Of a stretch of DNA of 13,755 bases, positions 7,138-13,755 are shown piece after piece. The translations under genes were made by a program, and so were the position numbers. The number at the start of each line of letters is the position of its first letter. Position 1 is the stretch's first letter. This DNA comes from Lachnospiraceae bacterium (GTDB lineage: Bacteria > Bacillota > Clostridia > Lachnospirales > Lachnospiraceae), in NCBI GenBank assembly GCA_900767585.1, contig CAAFZP010000048.1, positions 1-13,755 on the forward strand, in the 5' to 3' direction. Under the pieces are notes generated by a model, which had not been told where the DNA came from, did no database searches, and saw nothing but the letters and a program-made list of their open reading frames with translations.

Positions 7138-7791
7138 TCAGAATTTGTGCGGCCGGTCCACAAAACGAATTCCAAGCCGAATCAGTACAAACACGCCAAT
7201 CTCCGCTGCCACGATTCCCAGGTAAAGCAGCGCAAGATTTCCTGCAAATGTATCCGGAAGCAGTTTGAGCAGAAGATCTCCCCCTGCAAAATAGCTGTAA
7301 TCATGCTTCCATATCATATTCTTAAGTCCACGGTACACAGGTTTCCCCGAACATACAATCTTAAGCATCACCAATGCCGCAAGACATGCACCTCCGGCAC
7401 TTCCATAATAGCATGGTTTTGTCTCCCGCCGGCGCCACAAGCGGAAAAAGCTATAGCAAAAACCACCAAATGACAAAACCGACAACACCCACGCAAACCG
7501 GTAATACCCCTTCAATCTGTTTAATTGATGAACATTCGTATCCGAAAGTGTATACCCGGCGACCCGGTATTTTCCTGTGAAAAAATTGCAAAAGGAATCC
7601 GCAATCTGCCCATAATACAGCTCCGCCTCGGCCTTCGTAATCTCCACAACACCATTTTCCTGATAATCGCATGTGCTCAGACGGTACACGCTCCGGTTAA
7701 AAGCAAGCAGCACAATGCCAAAACTTACTATAAATACCGCAACACAAATGCTTGCAATCCATTGAAACTTTCTATATTCTTCTCGATTCAT
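7138..7791 (-). CDS. Four-helix integral membrane protein, DUF1461-like
   Basis: 217 residues with hydrophobic segments at about 11-31, 97-117, 130-147 and 183-206. The stretch between the first two carries NGVVEITKAEAELYY and LSDTNVHQLNRLK, and the C-terminal part has HDYSYFAGGDLLLKLLPDTF. These resemble the pattern of the DUF1461 / TIGR01906 family (VVEIT near the N-terminus, a 'D.LI.LLP..FF' block before the last helix). I matched this by eye only, so the family name is tentative; the function is unknown. The start at ATG 7791 is fixed by the promoter at 7838-7866, which excludes the longer frame from TTG 7860, although the ribosome site before 7791 is weak (GAAAG about 20 bases away). It is 131 bases upstream of glgB on the same strand, with no clear promoter between, so it may head that transcript. 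Confidence 0.75.
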   Translation of the reverse strand: MNREEYRKFQWIASICVAVFIVSFGIVLLAFNRSVYRLSTCDYQENGVVEITKAEAELYYGQIADSFCNFFTGKYRVAGYTLSDTNVHQLNRLKGYYRFAWVLSVLSFGGFCYSFFRLWRRRETKPCYYGSAGGACLAALVMLKIVCSGKPVYRGLKNMIWKHDYSYFAGGDLLLKLLPDTFAGNLALLYLGIVAAEIGVFVLIRLGIRFVDRPHKF

Positions 7792-7837
7792 AGTATTATT
7801 TTTATATTCATTTCTTTCAAATTCTATAAGCCTTTTT

Positions 7838-7866
7838 ATTTTATCATCTCCACATGGCAATGTAAA
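7838..7866 (-). promoter_or_regulatory. Probable sigma-A promoter of the DUF1461-like gene (and perhaps glgB)
   Basis: On the minus strand, TTTACA (7866-7861), a 17-base spacer and TAAAAT (7843-7838). Each hexamer matches the consensus at 5 of 6. Transcription would start near 7831, 40 bases ahead of the ATG at 7791. Confidence 0.7.
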
Positions 7867-7952
7867 GAAACCATTTCCGAAATGCGTCCAATATCCTCTC
7901 TTTTTTCATCCTGACTGTTCTTTTTCCACGTTTGTTTTTCTTTTATTTTTTC

Positions 7953-7981
7953 TTGATTCAAGCCCTCTTTTCCTCTATAAT
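7953..7981 (+). promoter_or_regulatory. Sigma-A promoter of the GGDEF/EAL gene
   Basis: TTGATT (7953-7958), a 17-base spacer and a perfect TATAAT (7976-7981). Transcription should start near 7988, giving a leader of about 38 bases. It is divergent from the promoter at 7838-7866, with 86 T-rich bases between the two -35 boxes, room for a shared regulator though no operator is evident. Confidence 0.85.
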
Positions 7982-8025
7982 AGAAATTAGTTTTTTATAC
8001 GCGACATGAGGTGGTGGGACGATAT

Positions 8026-11000
8026 ATGGCATCAAGCAATTTTGTAAATGGAAACGATGTGGCAACCTTTGTTCTTGAGACAGAGGCGCCTTATAATATT
8101 CTGGATTTTGACCAGGGTCTGTGCACGATGACCGGCTATTCGCCGCGTGAACTTTCGAAGAAAATCTGCACCCTGGATAATCTCTTATATGTGGAAGACT
8201 TCACGGAAGTGATTGCTTCCATGAATTACCAGCTGAGTATCTCGAATTTAATAAGCGTACAGCACAGAATCGTGACAAAAAGCGGCTCAATTCTGACCGT
8301 TTTGTGCAACGGACAGGCATTCTCGTTAAACGATGGTCGTGACGTTTTGCAATGTGTATTTACCGATATTACAAACCTGGAAAATGCAGCAAGTGAAACG
8401 GCCCGTGCCAAAACCGATTTGGAGATTTTCGCAAACACGGTACCGAGTGGTGTGAGCAAGCACCTGCTCGACAACAATCTTTCTCTGCTCTGGGCAAACA
8501 ATTTCTTTTACGATATGTGCGGCTATACCGAGCATGACTACCACGAGAAATTCGGTTCAAGCACATTGCAGCTTGTCTTAAGTGAAGATCTGGCTGTTGT
8601 AATCGAAGCTCTGGCCGATCTCACCGAGAACGAAGAACACTCCAAGATTTTAAATTTTCGGATTCAGTGTGCAGACGGAAGCATCAAATGGGTGAACGCG
8701 GTCCTTGCCCGGTCCGGCATGGTCGAGAAGGGATTTCCGGTGATTAATCTCGTTATGTCTGACATCACGAATCTGAAGATTGCCGAGACGAAAGCCATGC
8801 TCGAAGAACAGAAATATCTGATCATCTCAGATATCTCGGAAGAGCTTCCTTACGAATACGATATCGCGACCGACACAATCACATTTGCAGAGAAATTCAA
8901 TCATATTTTTGAGGGGGACTCCGTCATAGAACATCCGGCTGAAAATATGCTGAAGATGGGCCTGGTCTCCTATGATACCCAGTCTGCCATCGAGGAACTG
9001 TTTTACCTGGCAAAAGCGGGCACGGAGTATCACTCCACCGAGTTTAAACTGAATACAAAAAACGGGGGATTCCAATGGTATTTCTCCACCTTCTCAACAA
9101 TTTATGACGAAGAAGGAAATGCACTCCGCGTGGTCGGTCTGCTCCGCAATATCCACACACAGAAAGTAGAACAGCAAAAACTTTTGATCCGGGCTGAGAC
9201 AGACCAGATGACCGGCCTTTACAACAAAGCAACAACGGAAAACCGGATTCAAAGTTCTCTGCGTGAATTAAACGGAAACAGCTATCAGATCCTCATGTTG
9301 GTTGATATCGACGACTTCAAGAAAATCAATGATACATTCGGACATCTGAAGGGTGATGAAGTGATCGTCGATATCGCAAAAGCATTGCAGGCCTTTAAGG
9401 GAGATTATGGAATCGCCGGGCGTCTCGGTGGTGATGAGTTCTGCGTATTCCTGACAAATGTTCTTGACATCCAGCTTGCCAGCGAAAAAGCAGCTATGAT
9501 TGCCGACCGGCTGCGTGAGCTTTACCACGATACATGCAAAGTAACTCTAAGTATCGGTATCGCTGCGACAAACCAGCAGATTCCATACAATGTTCTTCTT
9601 GAAAACGCAGACACGGCTCTTTATCAGGCAAAACTGCATGGAAAGAACTGCTATTATTTCTATAAGGATGATATGGAGCGCGCCAAATATGAAAATGACC
9701 GTTCCGATACTTCCGATAAACATGATGCAGATTCCGCACTTCTCGACAATCTGCTTTCCACCCTGTTTACAAGCACAAATACGTATAGTGCGATTGAACA
9801 GGCCATGACCATTGTCGGTGAACATTTTGATATCGACAAAATCTGCATCTGGGAATACAGCTCCAACAAAAACTTTGTCGACTGTACACACCAATGGTGC
9901 AAAGAAGGACTTGAAAATGATATGGCGCTCCGGCAGCATACACCGGCAGCCATCTTGGAAGAACTGTCTTCAATGGGAACCGATGGTATCACCTACTCCT
10001 CTGACACGTCCTTGATCAAGACAAATACAGCAAGCATGAATCCGGCCGCAGAAGGAATCCGGAAGCTCATGCAATGCGACATCCGGTCAAACGGAAAACG
10101 CATCGGATACATCTGCTTTTATTCCATGGACAAAGACACCGCATGGAATGTCCATACGCTCTCTGCGTTCAAACAGATTTTCCGCCTGTTTGGAGAAGCA
10201 GTAAAAGCCAAGCAGGCCAACCGTTCGATGGCTTTGCTCCGCGATGATACGATTAAGGCGTTCAGTCTCGTACAAAATCCGATGATTGTCGTCGACAAAG
10301 ACTCGTATGAAGTCATGTACTTTAACGATTATGCACGTGAGTATTTCCCGGCACTCGCATTAAACAGCAAATGCTACGCCTGCATGCACCAGGAAAGCGG
10401 ACCATGTACGGACTGCCCGGTACACAAAATCACCGAGACAAATCCGACTGCCAGCTGCACAAAGCACAGCCGCATCTTAGACGAATCGCTGGATGTACAT
10501 ATGACAAACATCAACTGGAGCAGCGGCACACACTCGTTTTTAATTTCCACTTCCGTCCACAGAGAGACGAAAGCAGAGCAGCTCAAGAAAGAACTCGAGC
10601 AGAATATCAATATCGAGAAGCGGATTGCGGAGGCTTCTTACCGGGATATCATCACCGGATACGGAAACTTCGAGAAGTTTAAGGTAGATGCACAGGCAAT
10701 CTTAAACGATAATCCGGACACCGACTATGTGATGTTTTATTTTAATATCAAAAACTTTAAATATATCAACGAAACTTACGGGCACAATGTCGGAGACCAG
10801 ACGCTCAAAGCAGTCGCTGATGTATTACATAAATATATGCAGGATGGAGAAACATTTGCCCGTGTCATCAGTGATACTTACATCATGCTGGTGCACTATC
10901 ATGCCGAAGATCAGTTCATGTCAATCTTCAACAACATCAAAGCGGAAGTTCACGACGCCTGCCTGGCAATCCAGGATCGTTTTGTCGTAGACTTCACGAC

Positions 11001-11928
11001 CGGTATTTTGATCATAGATGAAACGATGCACAGCTACAGCATCAACCGGCTGGTTGACCGTGCCATGATGGCCGGCAAATCCATCAACGCAGCTTCCGGT
11101 GTCTCCTATGCATTTTATGATGACGAATACCACAAGAAGATTCTTGATGAAGCACAGCTCGAAAACAGCATCCATGGTGCGCTCGAGAACCACGAATTCT
11201 GCGCTTATGTACAGCCAAAATATGATATTGCATCCAAGAGCTTAATCGGCGGCGAACTGCTTGTCCGCTGGATGTCTCCTTCCAAAGGATTCCTGGAACC
11301 GGCTTCTTTCATCCCGTCCTTTGAGAAAAACGGATTCATCTATCAGATTGACTGCTTTATGCTCGAAGAAGCATGCAAATCAATCCGGCGCTACCTTGAT
11401 TCCGATATCTATGTCATTCCGTTTTCCGTGAACTTATCGCGGGTAACACTGGCGCATCCGGATTTTCTTGCGAAGGTGCAGGAGATTGTGGAACGATATT
11501 ACATTCCACATCATTATCTTGAATTTGAAATAACGGAAAGTATTTTTGCAGAAGATTACTCCCATATGATTGATGTATTGTCCAAACTGAAATCCATGGA
11601 TTTCATCATCAATATGGACGATTTTGGAACCGGTTACTCTTCTCTTACGCTGCTTCGCGATCTGCCGATTGATGTCATCAAACTAGACCACGATTTCCTG
11701 GCACGGTCTGCAGCCAACGACAAAAATGCCATCAGCATCCTGCGTAGCATCATTGAGATGGCACACACGCTTGATATCCGGGTTGTCAGCGAAGGAATTG
11801 AAACTGTCGATCAGCTCGATATGCTTCGCTCCATCAACTGTGAGATTGGACAGGGCTTCCTGTTTGCAAAGCCTATGCCAATCGAGGATTACGATAAAAT
11901 GATCAAAGATTACTCGACAAACGATTAA
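8026..11928 (+). CDS. Multidomain c-di-GMP protein: PAS x3-GGDEF-GAF-PAS-degenerate GGDEF-EAL
   Basis: 1300 residues, no signal peptide or membrane helix, so a cytoplasmic sensor. By eye: PAS about 8-118, PAS 130-252, PAS/PAC 262-380, GGDEF 388-550, GAF-like 570-730, PAS 735-845, a short coiled linker, a second GGDEF-like domain 868-1035, EAL 1040-1295. The first GGDEF domain keeps RLGGDEF (468-472) but lacks the RxxD inhibitory site (KGDY occupies the area), so it can plausibly make c-di-GMP. The second has ISDTY in place of GGDEF and must be inactive as a cyclase. The EAL domain reads GGELLVRW (ELL variant) but retains NLS, FEITES, DDFGTGYSS, KLDHDF, SEGIET and GQGF, so phosphodiesterase activity is likely. 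The fourth PAS domain carries CYAC...CTDC (Cys 783, 786, 794, 797). The start at ATG 8026 is preferred because GAGGTGG (8008-8014) is well placed before it; GTG 8011 lies within that site. It is transcribed alone. Confidence 0.95.
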   Translation: MASSNFVNGNDVATFVLETEAPYNILDFDQGLCTMTGYSPRELSKKICTLDNLLYVEDFTEVIASMNYQLSISNLISVQHRIVTKSGSILTVLCNGQAFSLNDGRDVLQCVFTDITNLENAASETARAKTDLEIFANTVPSGVSKHLLDNNLSLLWANNFFYDMCGYTEHDYHEKFGSSTLQLVLSEDLAVVIEALADLTENEEHSKILNFRIQCADGSIKWVNAVLARSGMVEKGFPVINLVMSDITNLKIAETKAMLEEQKYLIISDISEELPYEYDIATDTITFAEKFNHIFEGDSVIEHPAENMLKMGLVSYDTQSAIEELFYLAKAGTEYHSTEFKLNTKNGGFQWYFSTFSTIYDEEGNALRVVGLLRNIHTQKVEQQKLLIRAETDQMTGLYNKATTENRIQSSLRELNGNSYQILMLVDIDDFKKINDTFGHLKGDEVIVDIAKALQAFKGDYGIAGRLGGDEFCVFLTNVLDIQLASEKAAMIADRLRELYHDTCKVTLSIGIAATNQQIPYNVLLENADTALYQAKLHGKNCYYFYKDDMERAKYENDRSDTSDKHDADSALLDNLLSTLFTSTNTYSAIEQAMTIVGEHFDIDKICIWEYSSNKNFVDCTHQWCKEGLENDMALRQHTPAAILEELSSMGTDGITYSSDTSLIKTNTASMNPAAEGIRKLMQCDIRSNGKRIGYICFYSMDKDTAWNVHTLSAFKQIFRLFGEAVKAKQANRSMALLRDDTIKAFSLVQNPMIVVDKDSYEVMYFNDYAREYFPALALNSKCYACMHQESGPCTDCPVHKITETNPTASCTKHSRILDESLDVHMTNINWSSGTHSFLISTSVHRETKAEQLKKELEQNINIEKRIAEASYRDIITGYGNFEKFKVDAQAILNDNPDTDYVMFYFNIKNFKYINETYGHNVGDQTLKAVADVLHKYMQDGETFARVISDTYIMLVHYHAEDQFMSIFNNIKAEVHDACLAIQDRFVVDFTTGILIIDETMHSYSINRLVDRAMMAGKSINAASGVSYAFYDDEYHKKILDEAQLENSIHGALENHEFCAYVQPKYDIASKSLIGGELLVRWMSPSKGFLEPASFIPSFEKNGFIYQIDCFMLEEACKSIRRYLDSDIYVIPFSVNLSRVTLAHPDFLAKVQEIVERYYIPHHYLEFEITESIFAEDYSHMIDVLSKLKSMDFIINMDDFGTGYSSLTLLRDLPIDVIKLDHDFLARSAANDKNAISILRSIIEMAHTLDIRVVSEGIETVDQLDMLRSINCEIGQGFLFAKPMPIEDYDKMIKDYSTND

Positions 11929-12149
11929 TCTCCTGATTTTATACATTTTACGTAAGTTTTCGCAAGTTTTTGTTCAAAAAAGTATTGACAGAAAAATTGC
12001 TTTTTGCTATCCTATGGTTTGTGTGTGAACACAAACGGAAATTTTCACTGGTCCAGTTCCTCTAGTGGTGTGGATGAACTGTTCGTGTCTTGACCTAAGT
12101 GATAATTATAGAAACTATATTATGATTTTATTTTATGGAGGTGTCTGAT
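11929..12149 (+). promoter_or_regulatory. Promoter and structured leader of rpsT
   Basis: The promoter is TTGACA (11985-11990), a 17-base spacer and TATCCT (12008-12013; 4 of 6 in the -10). The transcript should begin near 12018-12020, leaving about 130 untranslated bases. These include an 8-bp hairpin with a GUGA tetraloop (12017-12024 with 12029-12036), which begins at or slightly before the predicted start, and a weaker one, CAGTTC/GAACTG (12054-12059 with 12076-12081). The strong site GGAGGTG is at 12137-12143. No credible terminator for the upstream gene is seen in 11929-11984. Confidence 0.6.
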
Positions 12150-12413
12150 TTGGCTAATATCAAATCCGCAAAGAAGAGAATTCTTGTCATCGAGACAAAG
12201 ACTTTAAGAAACAAGACAATCAAGTCTAAGATCAAGACTTTAGTAAAGAAAGTTGAGCTTGCTGTCGCTGAGAACGACAAAGCTGCTGCAGAAGCTGCAC
12301 TCAAGGTTGCAACCTCTGAAATCAGCAAAGCTGCTTCCAAGGGAATTTTCCACAAGAATACAGCTGCAAGAAAGATTTCTCGTTTAACACTTGCTGTTAA
12401 CAAGCTTGCTTAA
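12150..12413 (+). CDS. rpsT: 30S ribosomal protein S20
   Basis: 87 residues, the normal length for bS20, rich in Lys and Ala: ANIKSAKKRILVIETKTLRNKTIKSKIKTL at the start and GIFHKNTAARKISRLTLAVNKLA at the end, both family hallmarks. It binds the 16S rRNA early in 30S assembly. The start is taken at TTG 12150, because GGAGGTG lies 6 bases before it and the product then begins with the conserved ANIKSAKKR. The in-frame ATG at 12135 lies upstream of, and partly inside, the ribosome site. Codon use is of the highly expressed kind (AAG, GCT, CGT/AGA). It is a single-gene unit with its own promoter and terminator. Confidence 0.96.
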   Translation: MANIKSAKKRILVIETKTLRNKTIKSKIKTLVKKVELAVAENDKAAAEAALKVATSEISKAASKGIFHKNTAARKISRLTLAVNKLA

Positions 12414-12436
12414 TTTTTATTTTATATAGTTAACCC

Positions 12437-12470
12437 AAAGAAAAAGGCGCCTTTAAGCGCCTTTTTCTTT
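12437..12470. terminator. Bidirectional terminator between rpsT and yqeG
   Basis: A perfect 14-bp stem, 12437-12450 (AAAGAAAAAGGCGC) with 12457-12470, and a 6-base loop. The A-rich and T-rich arms give a U-tract in both directions. It serves rpsT, 24 bases past its stop, and also yqeG, whose last codons form one arm and whose stop lies in the loop. Confidence 0.95.
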
Positions 12471-12980
12471 GTTTCCGGTTTTCAGGGGATGTTTTTTCAA
12501 ATAGCAATGTAAAATCCACTTCTCCGGAATTCTTTTCAGTACAATCTGTATCTCCTCGTGTTTTGCAATTGGCTGCACGAGGATACTATGCAAACCTGCG
12601 TTATTTGCCCCCCAGATATCTGTGAAGATCTGATCACCGACAAATAAGGTGTTTTCTTTGTTTGTCCCAAGTTTTTTCATCGCCGTTTCATATCCGCGTG
12701 CGGAAGGTTTTCCTGCCTTAAAGACATATGTCGCATCGACCGCATCATTGAACATTTTCACACGCGCTTCGTCGTTATTGGAAACAAAGCAGACACCGAA
12801 TCCAAGTGTTTTCAAATATCCAATCAGTTTTTTTGCCTTGTCATCTGCCGGCGCATCATGTTCCACCAGCGTATTATCTACGTCAAACAAAACCGCCCGG
12901 TATCCCCGCTTATAAAATTGCGCAAAATCAATATGATACGTACTGTCATAATATTCTTTTGGAAAAAGTTTCTGAAACAT
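12453..12980 (-). CDS. yqeG: YqeG family HAD IIIA-type phosphatase
   Basis: 175 residues, the usual size. HAD motifs are intact: motif I FDVDNTLVEHD with nucleophile D33 and acid D35; motif II VSNN (S67); motif III K91 in AGKPS; motif IV GDQIFTDIWGAN (D116, D121). A small C1 cap and the metal-binding acidic residues fit a Mg-dependent phosphatase; relatives are annotated as acting on phosphatidylglycerophosphate in some organisms, but the substrate here cannot be read from sequence. The start at 12980 has GAGGAGA 7 bases upstream. It follows uvrC by 23 bases, so it is the distal gene of that operon. The last residues (KEKGA) and the stop are embedded in the shared terminator hairpin. Confidence 0.94.
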   Translation of the reverse strand: MFQKLFPKEYYDSTYHIDFAQFYKRGYRAVLFDVDNTLVEHDAPADDKAKKLIGYLKTLGFGVCFVSNNDEARVKMFNDAVDATYVFKAGKPSARGYETAMKKLGTNKENTLFVGDQIFTDIWGANNAGLHSILVQPIAKHEEIQIVLKRIPEKWILHCYLKKHPLKTGNKEKGA

Positions 12981-13003
12981 ACTATATTCTCCTCGTCTTC
13001 CTT

Positions 13004-13755
13004 TTACGCAGTATGGAAAAAATCATAAATCCCGCGTGCCACGGATTCTGGTATTCCTGGCACTTCTGCAAGTTCCTCCGCCGAAGCTTCCTTGATCTTC
13101 CGGATTTCCCCAAAATATTTCAAGAGTTGTTTTCTCCGGTTTTCGCCGACACCCGGAATCTCGTCGAGTACCGAGTGTACTTGATTTTTGCTCCGCAGCT
13201 GCCGGTGATACGAGATTGCGAACCGGTGTGCTTCGTCCTGCAGCGCAGTGATCATAAGCATCGCTTCACTACCTCTCGGGAACTCTACTTCTACGTTGTT
13301 AAAATAAAGTCCTCGCGTCCGATGATTATCATCCTTTACCATACCACACACCGGAATATCCAATCCCAGGCTGTCAAGTACCATCAAAGCAACGTTGACC
13401 TGGCCTTTTCCGCCATCCATCATGATCACGTCCGGCAGCACATCCATTTTATCATCCGTAAACCGGCGGGACAATACTTCTTTCATCGAAGCATAATCAT
13501 CCGGTCCGGAAACTGTCCGTAAACGGAATTTTCGATATGCATTTTTCTTTGGTTTTCCCTGTTCAAACACAACCATGGATGCCACAGACAGCACACCGGA
13601 TATATTGGAGATATCGTAGGCTTCCATCCGGTTTGCCGAAGGAATACCAATCATCTTTGCGATCTCATTTGCTGCGCCGATTGTGCGCTTCTCCTGCCGT
13701 TTCACACGCTCCATATCCTGTTTTAGCACAAGCGCCGCATTTTCAGATCGGAAGA
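13004..13755 (-). CDS. uvrC: Excinuclease ABC subunit C (partial, N-terminus off window)
   Basis: C-terminal 245 or so residues of UvrC, which makes both incisions in nucleotide excision repair. The GIY-YIG domain and most of the UVR region are missing beyond the window. Present are the RNase H-like 5' nuclease domain with the catalytic acids and histidine in EAYDISNISG, MMDGGKGQVN and DEAHRFAISYHR, and the C-terminal helix-hairpin-helix pair (IPGVGENRRKQLLKYFG and VPGIPESVARGIYDFF). The genuine coding sequence probably ends at 13744, because bases 13745-13755 match Illumina adapter and their translation (FRS) does not fit the family. It is followed by yqeG after 23 bases. Confidence 0.96.
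   Translation of the reverse strand, partial: FRSENAALVLKQDMERVKRQEKRTIGAANEIAKMIGIPSANRMEAYDISNISGVLSVASMVVFEQGKPKKNAYRKFRLRTVSGPDDYASMKEVLSRRFTDDKMDVLPDVIMMDGGKGQVNVALMVLDSLGLDIPVCGMVKDDNHRTRGLYFNNVEVEFPRGSEAMLMITALQDEAHRFAISYHRQLRSKNQVHSVLDEIPGVGENRRKQLLKYFGEIRKIKEASAEELAEVPGIPESVARGIYDFFHTA
13745..13755 (+). other. Residual Illumina adapter at the contig end
   Basis: The final 11 bases, AGATCGGAAGA, are identical to the first 11 bases of the standard Illumina TruSeq-type adapter, in the orientation expected for read-through from an insert. They are unlikely to belong to the genome. Confidence 0.9.

Noticed and set aside
7792..7860. Longer N-terminus of the DUF1461-like protein from TTG 7860
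   Set aside because: It would begin upstream of the predicted transcription start, has no ribosome site and adds a charged stretch ahead of the first helix.
11929..11984. Terminator for the GGDEF/EAL gene (TTTTTGTTCAAAAA)
   Set aside because: Only an A-T stem of five pairs with a short loop; not a believable intrinsic terminator.
1..13755. CRISPR array, tRNA, rRNA, insertion sequence, prophage or defence genes
   Set aside because: I looked for spaced direct repeats, CCA-ended cloverleafs, transposase motifs and typical defence domains and found none.

Overview
The window looks like a piece of chromosome from an anaerobic gut Firmicute, most likely a member of the Lachnospiraceae (Clostridia). 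This is inferred from protein style: a branching enzyme with the HLKCSMLNKMPG variant, a split PurO plus stand-alone AICAR transformylase, and GreA next to LysRS. Other support is the strong Shine-Dalgarno sites (GGAGG type) and the TTGACA/TATAAT promoters. It appears to be a whole short-read contig, because the last 11 bases equal the start of the common Illumina adapter. No phage, transposase, CRISPR, tRNA or rRNA gene is visible.

Layout. 1-962 (-): the N-terminal 320 residues of lysyl-tRNA synthetase (lysS), preceded by greA (983-1456, -); the pair is driven by a perfect-consensus sigma-A promoter (1518-1546). 1605-1641: terminator of the next unit. 1684-3606 (-): a two-gene operon for the last two steps of IMP synthesis, an archaeal-type IMP cyclohydrolase (purO) followed by a stand-alone AICAR formyltransferase. 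3607-3914: a gene-free stretch holding a 212-base nested inverted repeat that no recognised element explains. 3915-7791 (-): a membrane-anchored DUF218/SanA-like protein translationally coupled to glgB (glycogen branching enzyme with a Lys/Ala-rich tail), with a four-helix membrane protein (DUF1461-like) upstream.

7792-8025 is a divergent promoter region. 8026-11928 (+) encodes a 1300-residue cytoplasmic c-di-GMP signalling protein: PAS-PAS-PAS-GGDEF-GAF-PAS(4 Cys)-degenerate GGDEF-EAL. 11929-12149 carries the promoter and structured leader of rpsT (12150-12413, +), which starts at UUG. A strong bidirectional hairpin separates rpsT from the convergent pair uvrC (partial) - yqeG (13755-12453, -).

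Most of the content is housekeeping: translation, transcript cleavage, purine synthesis, DNA repair and glycogen synthesis, plus one large signal-transduction gene. The parts most worth a second look are the 212-base inverted repeat ahead of purO, the degraded motif 2 in lysS near the contig end (probably sequence error), the domain architecture of the c-di-GMP protein, and the stop codon of yqeG sitting in the loop of its own terminator.
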